Shown one piece after another: positions 44,031-53,902 of a stretch of 64,000 nt of DNA. Position numbers and translations under genes: made by a program. The notes beneath the pieces are model-generated. The model had not been told where the DNA came from. It made no database searches and saw only the letters and a program-made list of their open reading frames with translations. Location: positions 390,801,601 to 390,865,600 of the forward strand of contig NC_090319.1 in the NCBI RefSeq assembly GCF_040869045.1, written 5' to 3'. This stretch comes from Eurosta solidaginis (Eukaryota; Arthropoda; Insecta; Diptera; Tephritidae). Positions within the stretch are counted from its first letter, which is position 1. Each line of letters opens with the position of its first letter.

Positions 44031-47000
44031 GAAAAGGGGGTTAAGATAATTGGCTTGGATATCATACGTGGTTCAAGGCTCTGGATAAGGGACTGGTATC
44101 AGTCTTAGACCGGCTATAGTGACGAATTGTCACACGTGATTAGTTATAACGTCCTGCACGAGGTGCCCCTGCTTCTATTGATAATGGCGGATCTAGAGAG
44201 GACAACTCGATAAAACCCGCACTCCTGAGTCATTGTGCAGAGCTCAGGGGAGGGAGGACCCTGTTAAGGGTCAAGATCGGTACACAACGGTGACGAACTG
44301 GATTGTTAGGGAATTTGATTTTGACTCTGTTTTGGACTTGATGACTTTGGGCTGGTAGGTGCGGTATTCTGCCACCTCAGTAGGTCGGGGTGAAACCTTA
44401 CCGAAATGGCTGGTAGGCTAATGCTGCACCTGCCCACGTCCCGTTAAAACCGTGGCGGGCCTCAAAGTACGTTCCGTCGCCGTTAAGTTGGTGGTGTAGG
44501 TGCGGTTGAAAAATTTCCCGCTTTGCGTCCGGTCTGGCTCTGAACGCATTACCCATAAGGTATTGCGTCAACCCTCGCGTGGCCTCCCTGCGTAGCATAG
44601 ATAACCACGAGATCGTTCAAGGGCGACTACACAATCGGCTCCGGATAGCGGCCTTGAGGGGGGACTTTTTAGAATGGACAAGACTAACACGAATCCGCCA
44701 AGTGTGGGGTGTGGAAGAAGAGCGGTTTTGATGGAAATCCGTCAAATCAATCTTCAGCACTCTAAGGCGGCTTCCGCGAATTTGTTGCTCTGCCTTGAAA
44801 AAGGCGGAGTGGATATAGTGCTTGTCCAGGAGCCGTGGCTGAGTTGTAACGGCAGAAAGATTTCTGGATTAAGGACTGGAAAATTCAACACCTTGGTGCA
44901 TGGGGACGCAGGTAGGCCTAGATCCTGTGTGCTTGTTAGAAAAGAGATTAAAGCTTTTATTCTCTCTAATTTCAGCAATCCTGACGTAACCACGGTCTGC
45001 CTCGAGCGAGGCAGTAATGAAATGTGGGTGGTCTCAGCGTACATGCCCCATGGGGACATAGCGGGACCACCACCTGCGATACTGTACTGGGCGAAATCAC
45101 CGCTGAAGCAAGGCGGAGAGGTGTTGGCGTGATCATCGGTGCCGATGCTAATGCCCATCATAGTATCTGGGGACGCTCGGATACCAACACTAGAGGTGAG
45201 TCTTTATTTACTTTTATTGTAGATGAGGGGCTTTGTATATGTAATAGGGGAATGACCCGACTTTTATTACTGCGGTAAGGGAGGAGGTCCTGGACCTCAC
45301 CCTGGTTAGTAGAGAGCTGGAAGGATGGATATCTGGCTGGAGGGTTCTCAACGAGCACTCCTCTGATCACCGATATATTCAGTTCTCGCTGAACGAAGAA
45401 CGTCCCGGTAAAATATCTTTTAGGAACCCCAAAAGTACTAACTGGGACTTGTATTGTAGAAAGCTGGGAGAGCTGTTGCATGCGGCGCCTACCGTTAGTT
45501 CGGACCTGTCCGAATCTGAGATAGACGTTCTGGTCGAAAACTTCACCTTCGCAAGCAATAACGCCTTTTAACTGTCCTATCCATTGAAAACTTACAGGGG
45601 GAAGGGCAAGTCGCCCTGGTGGTCGGATTCTCTTGACGACCTAAGAGCGTCTAGTCGGCGGCTCTTCAACAGAGCCAGGAGGAGTAAACTACCCTCGGAC
45701 TGGGAGCTCTATAAAGTAAGTCTGGGGATTTATAAATATGAAATAAGGATAGCCAAGCGAGATTCATGGCGAAGCTTCTGCGAAAACGTAGAAGGCTGCA
45801 ATAAATCGGCGAGGTTTAGAAAAATACTCTCTAGGAATACCGATCCTCTGAGGTATCTGCGAGATGATGGTGGGGACTGGTCGATGAGTAGCGAGGAGTC
45901 CCTAAGGCTTTTACTGGATAATCATTTTACCGATGTCCCAATTGCGCAGGGATCTTCGCCTGCATGGTCGGCGGGCGTTGGCCATGCAGAAGTGCCTGCC
46001 ATTCCAATACGGGAAAGTCAAATAACCTGGGATATAGGGTCGTTCAAGCTCTATAAGTCTACGGGCCCGGATGGAATCATTCCTGCGCAACTTCAAAAGT
46101 CTTTGGGGACTTCCTGCCGCTGGTTTGCCATCATCTACACCAACTTCCGCAGGCTTAACTATATCCCGAAGTCTTGGCACACCGTTAGGGTTATTTTCAT
46201 TCCGAATGCCGGCAGAAGCTCTCATGTATCACCTAAGGATTTCAGGTCAATCAGTCTCTCGTCGTTTCTTCTTAAGACGTTTGAGCGGTTGATTGACCTG
46301 TACCTACGGGAAAGGATACCTCGGGGGTTACTTTCGGCTTCACAGCATGCGTACTGCAAGTGCAGATCGACGGAAACGGCTCTCCATTCGTTGGTACATT
46401 CTGATAGGTTTAAATATTTGGGGGTTGTTTTGGACAAGAAACTCCCCTGGAGACCCAATGTGGAAGATCGGGCCAGGAAGGCCGCCGTTGCCTTGTATTG
46501 TTGTAGGGGGGCTATCGGAAAGAGATGGGGACTCTCGCCAGGAGTAGTACACTGGCTTTATGAGATGGTGGTCAAACTGATTTTGCTATATGGGGTGCTG
46601 GTCTGGTGGAAAGCACTGGACACGGCGAGCACCTCCTAAATGTTAGTGTCAGTGCAACGGACGGCGCTGATTGGTATCAGTGGCGCTCTGAGAACAACAC
46701 CTACATTGGCACTGAATGTCATGCTGAACATACATCCATAGATATTGCGGGAAAGGCAGCCGCGGCCCGGTCGTTGGTCAGGCTTCGTGATATGGGATAT
46801 GGGCTTTCTGACTTCGGTCACTCTAGCCTTCTTACTAATTTAAACTTTATCCCGGACAGGACGGACTATTGTATGCCGATGACCGCTCCCTATGCCTTCC
46901 CCCGAGGGAGGAGTTGGGAAGAGGAATTATCTGGGGCATGGGACCGGTTAACTTGTTCACTGACGGTTCAAAGTTGGACGGAAAGGTTGGCGGGGGGTCT

Positions 47001-47902
47001 TTTGTCAAGAGCTAAATGTAAGCCGCAAGTTTAAGTTGGCTGATCACTGCAGTGTATTCCAAGCGGAAGTTGCTGCGATTAAGGATGCGGTGGATGGATT
47101 GCTATCCAGTGCAACTACGGTTAGGGAATTTAACATCTACTCTGATAGCCAAGCGGCTATCAAGGCCTTGAGCTCAACTACAGTGCTATCGAGGGTGGTC
47201 TGGGAGTGCCTGACCTCGCTTGCGATTGCATAGAATTATTTTACAATTAAGATTATATGGGTCCCGGATCATAGTGATATCCCGGGTAACTGCCAAGCGG
47301 ATCTCTTAGCCCGCATCGGTACAACTGAACCGGATGAAGATGGCTGTAGGGATTTCGGGATTCCGCTGGCCACCTGTGTTTTGCTCCTCCATAGCTAGGC
47401 CTCGAGTCAGCTCAGCAAACGTTGGGTGGACACCACGTCTTGCAGGGTAGCAAGATCTTTCTGGCCGAAAGTGGATGACAGGAGGTCTGCTGAAATAATT
47501 GGGTTCACTAATGCTCACCTATCAATGGTCATGGGGGTTTTGACAGGGCACTGTCCGATGGGTATCCATGCGGTACGTCTCAATATACTGGAAACTCCAT
47601 CCTGCTGCAGCTGTATGGAGGACGATGAGGTGGAATCACCAAATCACTTTATGCTTGATTGCCCAGCTTTTGCCAGAACTAGGCGAAAGTACTTCGGTCG
47701 CGACTCACTTGGATCTCCCGAGGATTTATCCAAAGTTGAGGTTGATATCATTCGGAGCTTTATCGTTGCTACTCAACGATTCTCTAAGTAGCTAGATCTA
47801 AGTCACCGTTATTTTTGGTGTATGTGGTATCACAACGGATCTTCATGTTGTCCAAGTTAGCTATCCTTATCAGGGCAGCTACCACCTAACCTAACCTAAC
47901 CT
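44031..47902 (+). mobile_element. LOA-like LINE with (CCTAA)n tail
   Basis: About 3.9 kb, flanked by ATTCAG (44025-44030 and 47903-47908). It has a long 5' untranslated part (44031-44670), an endonuclease, an RT that lacks its catalytic core, an RNase H and a CCHC-type C-terminus. It ends CACCTAACCTAACCTAACCT. RNase H plus the endonuclease type point to the LOA/I group. No ORF1 is seen. Several frameshifts are present, so it is non-autonomous. Confidence 0.85.
44674..47791 (+). pseudogene. LOA-like ORF2 with RT core deleted
   Basis: The endonuclease reads IRQINLQHSKAASANLLLCL, VDIVLVQEPWL, VVSAYMPHGD, and after a frameshift near 45115 IIGADANAHHSIWG and later SSDHRYIQFSL. RT begins at 45584 (YKSTGPDGIIPAQLQKSL, PKDFRSISLSSFLLKTFERL) and then jumps in frame, at about 46400, from TALHSLVH to SDRFKYLGVVLDKKLPW, removing roughly the segment with the SDG/PQG and YADD blocks. 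RNase H follows (LTVQSWTERL, VFQAEVAAIKDAV, IYSDSQAAIKAL), then a C-terminal CCSCMEDDEVESPNHFMLDC finger. Dead by the deletion alone. Confidence 0.85.
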
Positions 47903-48263
47903 ATTCAGCTGATGTGTTCAGAATTTACATTTTTACACTCCAAAACTACAATCACTGTATTTTGTGTGCTTAAATTATGTGTAAAAGTGTGTTTAAGTTT
48001 GTGGTGTGGTGAAAGAGACCTATTAGATTTTTGTGAAGCTCCGCTGCTTTCCACCGAAGTTCGCTCATGCAAAATCTTTATTCTTCAATAATATTTGGTA
48101 TATATGTACATATGTGAAATATTCTCTTCGCTGTTTACATGTGTGTTGCTGCTTGCTTTGATGTTTACATGCACATATGTGTGGTTGCTTGCTTTACTGT
48201 TGTTGTGCATTTATATAGTAGTAGCATAGCGATGTATCGAAATGCTAATATTCGCCACAATAT

Positions 48264-49844
48264 CGTTCATAATTATTAAGCAACGTAAAAAAAACATTGA
48301 CTTATAATTATTATTAAAAAAATATAGGTATTTCTGTTTAAAAATGATTATCAATTATTATATTTGTAATAATAGTTAAATTGACTAATTATTCTTATAC
48401 TTTTCAGTTGCTATCTTGAAGATATTTGAAAGAAGAATATGAATTTATCGAAATCCGAAAAAAATGCTTGAGCACTTTATCCTTAAGTGTGATATCTTAT
48501 CCTCCAACTGCCTGACCAGAATCTCAATATTGCTACTTTTCAGCGTTTTGACAGGATGTTCAATATGGCGACGCATACGGTCGGCTGTCTTCAGCGGGTG
48601 ATAGAAAGAGATACAGAATGAGTCCAAGATAGTCAGTTTAAAATTCAGGTGGTCGATTATATTTGTTATTTTTACGTCTATGCTGAAGAAGTGTAATCAC
48701 TTATCCACATTACCGTTTGATTGCGTAACCCTTAACAGACAGAGCTTTGTGAAAATTTTTTTAAATAAGCACTTAAAGATCAGAACTTTTTTTACACAAA
48801 GTAAATAATTTTAATAACTACTCAATAATACTACTTGCTTTTAAATCGACGAATTTGCACCTTTCCTCTTACAATTTTGTTCTTGTGGGAACCAGCGTAT
48901 TTAAACTAGTTGATCATTTAAAGAAGGAAGCGAAAACAATGCCCTAGTTCTGGCGGAGTTTTGTTTTTACCGGTTAATGTTAAATGTTAATCAAATTTGT
49001 AGACTTTTTTCGAGAAAAACAACCTTTGTCTTAAGATTTAAGCGATTATTGCAAAAAAAAAAACAGATATTTAAATATAAAAATTATAGTTTTCAACTTG
49101 TAACTATGCAAATAATATCGGCCAATATTCAAGATAAAAGCTTTTGAAGTAAAACAATAAGTCACTAGCAAGGCAATTCCTAGCAGCTTCTAACTTTCAA
49201 AACCACTCAGACCAAAGGTATAATCTGTAAATTTTCAGTCTAGGACCATGTTTACATATGTATTAATCTACAATAATTAATCTAAAATTAGGTTTTTTTT
49301 TTTTTAAAGTCTTTTTTCAGTATAATGAAATTTGTACAATCCATCTTTCGCATGGTTTCACGAAAGGCTATCAATTGGTTTGGTGTGAATTGCGTTGTTA
49401 GTTTATTAATATGAAACGTTGCTTGTAAAAATCATTCGTATATTTAAGGTCCAAGGAAGACAGACTAAATAAACTAGGTTTCATATTAAGTTGCAGCTTT
49501 TTTGACAGATAGCTCATAGAAAATTATGTCAAAAAGCTGCAATTAAATTTAAAATCTATTTTATTTTGACTATGACTATGCGCCACTGAATCGTAAAAAG
49601 GCGTAAAGAAAAAACTAGCAGCGAGCAGTAAATTAGACATACCCTGTATTTTTTAGTACATCTTTATACGATGCAATTTATGTCTGCCTTTCTTCGGCTC
49701 AAAAGAACTTTTTGCTTTTTACTACCTTTGAAATAAATATTAGCATAACACACATACATACATGCATACATATGTGCATGTTCTTAATTTTGAATTTAAA
49801 TAACAGCTACAAAAACTACAAAACTTCCTTACTACCAGTCTTAC
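48264..49844. other. GABA-B-R2 intron DNA
   Basis: AT-rich intron left of the TM7 exon. No gene is seen. It includes a small inverted-repeat element at 49490-49600. Confidence 0.5.
49490..49600. repeat. Small hairpin repeat, copy 1
   Basis: GTTGCAGCTTTTTTGACAG...CAAAAAGCTGCAATT is a hairpin followed by TTTGACTATGACTATG. A second copy is at 50945-51045, on the other side of the 50137-50247 exon. Possible MITE; no TSD defined. Confidence 0.55.
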
Positions 49845-50069
49845 TTTCGGTACGAACACCAAACATAAGGTTGCAGTCGTACAGAAAATTATAAAAAGCG
49901 AGAGTAAGATAAAAACTAAATCCTTTCGATCAGACAGAACCAATGAAACGGCAGCACCGGCTATGCATGTGATAAATACATTATAAACCGAGAATCCAAT
50001 ATGTTTCGAGTCATTTAAGGCCGGTATTGATACATGTCTGGTCTCCCAAGCAAGAAAAGCGCCGAAAAT
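49845..50069 (-). CDS. GABA-B-R2: GABA-B receptor 2, TM5-TM7 exon
   Basis: Exon between TTTCAAG/ and /GTAAGA, exactly 75 codons. It encodes [20 protein letters not shown], the intracellular loop 3 signature of GABA-B2-type receptors, then TM6 ([20 protein letters not shown]) and TM7 ending CLVFVPK. GABA-B2 is the subunit that couples the heterodimer to Gi/o proteins; loop 3 is central to that in the family. Phase 0 at both ends. Confidence 0.93.
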
Positions 50070-50136
50070 CTTGAAATATATAATAAAAATAAATGTATTG
50101 CAATATTATGAAAATCAAAAGAATTTTTCAGCTTAC

Positions 50137-50247
50137 CAATAATAGACCTTTATAAGCATAAATTATACTGACAAATATTGTCATATGCTCTGACTGACAA
50201 TACTCATTTTCTGGTATAACTAGGACATCATCCATTGATTCATGATG
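50137..50247 (-). CDS. GABA-B-R2: GABA-B receptor 2, loop 2-TM5 exon
   Basis: A 37-codon exon between TTCTACAG/ and /GTAAGC. It encodes the second extracellular loop (VLVIPENEYCQSEHM, with the conserved loop Cys) and the start of TM5 (IFVSIIYAYKGLLL). YAYKGLL is a conserved class C receptor motif. Both ends are in phase 0 with neighbours at 51179 and 50069. Confidence 0.92.
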
Positions 50248-50317
50248 CTGTAGAATCAAAGAAGAATTTACAATTTTTAACAGGCTTATATAAGCTTCAA
50301 TGGTATGTTAATATATA

Positions 50318-50930
50318 GGGTATTCCATACCATTTCGACCAATTTTGAACCCGACCCCTTTAGAATTGGCTGAAAGTTTTTCTTCTTTTTCTAGCTTACG
50401 AAAGACGTTTTTCAGAAGTTTTTCAAATATTTTCATCCAACTCAAAAAAAATTATGAATTTTTAAAAAACACCGTTTTTGTTTTCAAAATGCTATAACTT
50501 TTTCAAATATTGACCGTTTGGGATCTTTTTTTTTTATTTGTTTTTAAATGCACTTTTCGAAAAAATTTCAAAAAATTTTTAAATATTTTTTTTTTTTTGA
50601 AATTTTTCAGTTTTAAGGGATTTTTCGAATTTCGCCCTTTTTTTCTCATAAAAAACTTCAATCAACTCTGCAATCATCCCCACTATCCCGGAGTGGGCCT
50701 AGATTTTTTTTTTTTTTATTTAATTGAAAAAAATAACTTTACAATTTTTTTTTTGTATTTTTTCCGAAAAGTACATTTAAAAACATATTTAAAAAAAAAA
50801 TGATCCCAAACGGTAAATTTTTGAAAAAGTTATAGCATTTTGAAAAAAACACCGTTTTCCAACTCAAAATAAGTTTTAATTATTTTGAAAAAAAACGGTG
50901 TTTTTCAAGAAATAATGGCGCATGTTCGCA
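50318..50930. mobile_element. Foldback element, left end intact
   Basis: Starts GGGTATTCCATACCATTTCG and carries paired blocks (AAAATGCTATAACTTTTTC and its inverse near 50820-50845; CCAACTCAAAA and inverse). A near-identical core (CATCCCCACTA.TCCCGGAGTGGGCC) occurs at 62025-62055. It is AT-rich and non-coding. The right end is unclear. Confidence 0.65.
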
Positions 50931-50944
50931 TTAAGGGGTTTAAA

Positions 50945-51045
50945 TTTAGTTGCAGCTTTTTGTTTTCTATGAGTTATCTGTCAAAGAAGCTGCAACTAAA
51001 TATACAACCTATTTTAATTTGACTATGACTATGAGCCAATGTATT
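50945..51045. repeat. Small hairpin repeat, copy 2
   Basis: TTGCAGCTTTTTG...CAAAGAAGCTGCAACTAAAT followed by TTTGACTATGACTATGAG, matching 49490-49600 but with the inner loop inverted. Confidence 0.5.
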
Positions 51046-51178
51046 TATTTTTACGAAATCCAGCACAGCCGAACATCGACTGGTTCAAATAATATTTTAC
51101 TTTCTGCTTAAGGCTGACGATTCTCAGAAAATGTCCATATCTATATACCATTTATCATTATATTCCAATTAATCTTAC

Positions 51179-51542
51179 CCTTGGCTCCAACTGCTTAGTG
51201 TCACGATAGAAGGGATCAGCCACTTGCCACGTTGTTATAATGGCAATATCAATAGCCAATAAAATGCCAACAACCATAAATAGTTGATAGTCCTTGATTA
51301 CTTTTTTATTCAGTTTTAGATCGGTGAATATGGAATGTACTCGCCAAGTTTTTGAAAACATTGCGCCAAATGCCAAACTAAATCCAGCCATAAGTCCCCA
51401 AGCACGCGCTGTACATATGAAAGGAAATGCGGCCACGCTACTCAAAGTGGTATCTAAGCCCAAAAGTATAACGCTAATATACGTGATAATGCAGCCAATT
51501 ATAATGAGATTATTGAGATGGGGACTTGACATTTTTATATAT
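51179..51542 (-). CDS. GABA-B-R2: GABA-B receptor 2, TM2-TM4 exon
   Basis: Exon between TTCGACAG/ and /GTAAGA. It encodes YIKMSSPHLNNLIIIGCI (loop 1/TM2), CTARAWGLMAGFSLAFG (TM3), SKTWRVHSIFTDLKLNKK (loop 2) and KDYQLFMVVGILLAIDIAII (TM4), ending KQLEPR. YIKMSSP and the VH.IF...K..IKD text distinguish the GABA-B2 type from GABA-B1 in vertebrates and flies. The first base completes an Arg codon (AG/A). Confidence 0.94.
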
Positions 51543-51587
51543 CTGTCGAAAGAGTTAAATAAATTGAATGTTAATAGAGTATGTGCT

Positions 51588-52000
51588 AGGGCTGGGACTA
51601 TCCGCAAATACAAATATCCAGATATCCATACGGATATCCGTTGACACGGATAAAATCCGGACGGCATGGATATCCGGTTAATATTCGTTTGTGAAACTAT
51701 CCGAATATCCGGATTTATGAAGATCCAGTTAATAAACGTATTTTTGGATATCCGGTGAAAGCACCAAATTGATGTATCATATACATATGTTTATTTAACA
51801 CTAATAACAATAAATTCGTAAGGCATTTAAATCAATTAACAGTGAATACAAAAAAGGCGCGTAACATATTTTGTGAATAATGAATGAATGTTCGCTTCGT
51901 TCAATTCTGATATGCAGATATTCAGCTTTTATATTCCAGTATCCGGACATACGGATATCCGGATTTCCCGTTTACGTATCCGGATATCCGAACATCGATT
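51588..52000. mobile_element. Foldback MITE rich in GGATATCCG
   Basis: Starts CTAGGGCTGGGACTATCCG and carries many CGGATATCCG-type palindromes at both ends (51610-51750 and 51950-51990) with an AT-rich middle. hAT-like start by eye. The right terminus is not clean. Confidence 0.5.
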
Positions 52001-52039
52001 TACAAAAACAAAATGCATGGAACTTTTTTTATGTTTGTA

Positions 52040-52545
52040 GGTATGTCACCGTGCTGCCACCTTATATTGGTGAAGACCAATGTATACCTACATTAATAAA
52101 TAGTGTGAATTCGAGTTGCTTTACGATGTGAGGCCACCACATATCTGCGGTAGAAGAAGTACAACCAGGCATTATCCTGCTAAACAATTTCAATGGTCAG
52201 ATAGAAGTTAATGAGGCACACCATGACATTAATGGGACACAACTTATCCATTTTTATAATTCAACACTAAAAATATATAATCAATTATACATAAATATTG
52301 CGTCCCAACCAGCCATACCTTCAGACACTGACAATCGTAACAGTCATAGCGCTGATGGGCATATTAATATCACCCGTTCACGTAAATCAATAAGAATTGA
52401 ATACATTGAAAAAAATAAGCGGCTCAAGCTGAAATCCCTACAGGGGTTATACCCAGCCAGACAAATTATATCCCGACCTACATCAATTTCAATGATCTTT
52501 CGTTCATTTAATGACCGAGGACGTCCATTTTTGAGTGGAGGATAA
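52040..52545 (+). pseudogene. Errantivirus env-like relic
   Basis: A long readable frame without a start codon resembles the C-terminal ectodomain of Gypsy/errantivirus envelope proteins: a Cys pair region near 52070-52130, then GIILLNNFNG and a loop with NSTLKIYN. An in-frame TGA lies near 52127, and the frame ends about 52544 without a membrane anchor. No LTR or pol is adjacent, so it is an isolated, non-functional fragment of an old insertion in a GABA-B-R2 intron. The family call is from pattern memory and needs a profile search. Confidence 0.45.
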
Positions 52546-52916
52546 TTAACGCAACAAACATTGCAATAGCCAAATTATTGCATCACATTAATGTCAATTG
52601 ACAATGCGAAGATTCCACTTGATTGTCTCCCACGACATGGTGACTACCAAAATATGATGACGCTGCTATGACAAATGTGGCAAATATTCCCAGCACATGC
52701 AGGTGCAACGTGACCTGACAAACTCAAAATATAGAATTTAGCTGTAAAGTCATATGGGACCCGGCCTTTGAAAAGATGGCTTATGACTCAAAAAAATAAT
52801 GCAAAAGTAAAACTACTAAAAAACTAAAGAAATGCATTGTTTATCTATAACATCTGATTCTTTTTTGAGTCATAAGCCACCTTTTCATAAGCCGGGTCAC
52901 ATATATGTAATACTCC

Positions 52917-53185
52917 TATATTGCTAATAAAAAATGCTTGCAAAGTGTTTTGAATTCGAAATCAAAACAAGACAGGATTCCCCCGGGCCTGGGGTTTCTG
53001 AGGGGGCCTGCGATATAGAGGTAATAAAACATTTTGTTTAATTCAGGAGAGTCTTTAGTTGTTCCATGTGCAATTTTTAAGCCGAATTTCAAAAGCAACG
53101 AATATCTGCATTTCGTTTTAATATTATAGTGAAGTGTGGAAAATAATTTGAAGTCCTTTTCCTTAAAATTGAAGAATAAATATTT
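52917..53185 (-). repeat. Inverse copy of the 34.9-kb repeat segment
   Basis: On the minus strand 53150-53020 matches 34965-35095 (CACTTCACTATA.TATTAAAACG, GCTTTTGAAATTCGGC, AACAACTAAAGA). Both translate to LHY.IKTKCRYSLLLKFGLK in one frame. Confidence 0.65.
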
Positions 53186-53329
53186 CATTTGGCAGCTGGC
53201 TCAAAACCATTCAGGTTTCGCATCCGATTCGACTATTGATAATGATTTTTTGCCTGGGCCTTCGAACAGTGAGGAGTCAATATAAACATCAAACAAAAAT
53301 GTATGTTTACATGAATCCGAAATCGTAAA

Positions 53330-53902
53330 GTTTCGTGGTCTTCCAGCAATACCACAAACTCTGTATCAAAGTCCAGATTATTTAAACGACTTCGACATCG
53401 GTACCGTGAATAATGAGTTTTTGCGATCTGAAGAAGTCAACGAAATAATTCGTCTAGGTCATCAAAAGTGTCCTGTTATTTTTCCACGTGATCGTCATGA
53501 CGAGGCATTTCCTACCACGTTGTTAAACAGAATCTTGCCAAATGGAGAGAAAGTGGAGCGTGACTGGTTGGTGTGGAGTACCAGTAGCAATGCTTTTTAT
53601 TGCCTACCATGTCGTCTGTTAAGCACCAATACTATAAATCGACCTAAAATTTGTTGTCCTGGCGGATATTCGAAATTGCAGGTGTGGAAGATGCTATAAG
53701 ATAAACTGCCAGCACACCAAAATACTCAAGATCACATTAAATGTTATATCCAATGGCGATCTTTACAAAGTCTAATTCAAAAGGAGGCTACAATTGATAC
53801 ACTTATCAATGAACAGCCAATCAATGAAACTCAAAAGTGCAAAGAAATTTTATATAGAATTTTGGACACTATTTTATTTTTGGGTGAAAGAGGCGTAGCT
53901 TT
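53330..53902 (+). pseudogene. ZMYM1-type hAT transposase, N-terminal part
   Basis: The frame starts as QTLYQSPDYLNDFDIGTV, continues FPRDRHDEAFPTTLL, and holds a TTF-type zinc finger RDWLVWSTSSNAFYCLPCRLL typical of ZMYM1-like hAT proteins. After a stop near 53697 it continues as DKLPAHQNTQDHIKCYIQWR to ILFLGERGVAF, where a foldback element interrupts it. It probably belonged to a hAT-family transposon or a domesticated copy of one; stops show it is dead. Confidence 0.7.

Larger units (their letters stand above)
40511..48259. mobile_element. Composite inverted Gypsy element with LINE inside
   Basis: Both outer ends are the U3 end of the same LTR in opposite orientation: TATGGCGAATATTAGC at 40511 and ...GCTAATATTCGCCACA ending at 48259. 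The flanks carry the TSD ATAT (40507-40510 and 48260-48263). Left to right: forward LTR (40511-41275), forward integrase end (41510-41737), reversed U3 (41738-41893), reversed integrase end (41894-42060), reversed protease/gag (42066-43490), reversed 5' LTR (43496-48259) split by a LINE at 44031-47902. Most of pol is missing. Confidence 0.75.
43496..48259 (-). repeat. 5' LTR of the composite, split by a LINE
   Basis: The LTR runs 43496-44030 and 47909-48259 once the LINE (44031-47902) and its TSD copy are removed, giving about 890 bp. The homologous forward LTR near 40785-40810 shows the uninterrupted site, reading ...GCTGAATAAAAAATGTAC. It holds GAGGGTATAAAAGCAGC (minus) as promoter. The element strand next to U5 reads TGGGTGTCAGAAAAGG, a PBS like that at 13192. 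Confidence 0.8.

Noticed and set aside
47881..47902. Interstitial telomere
   Set aside because: Only about three and a half units, positioned exactly at the LINE 3' end next to its TSD, so it is the LINE tail.
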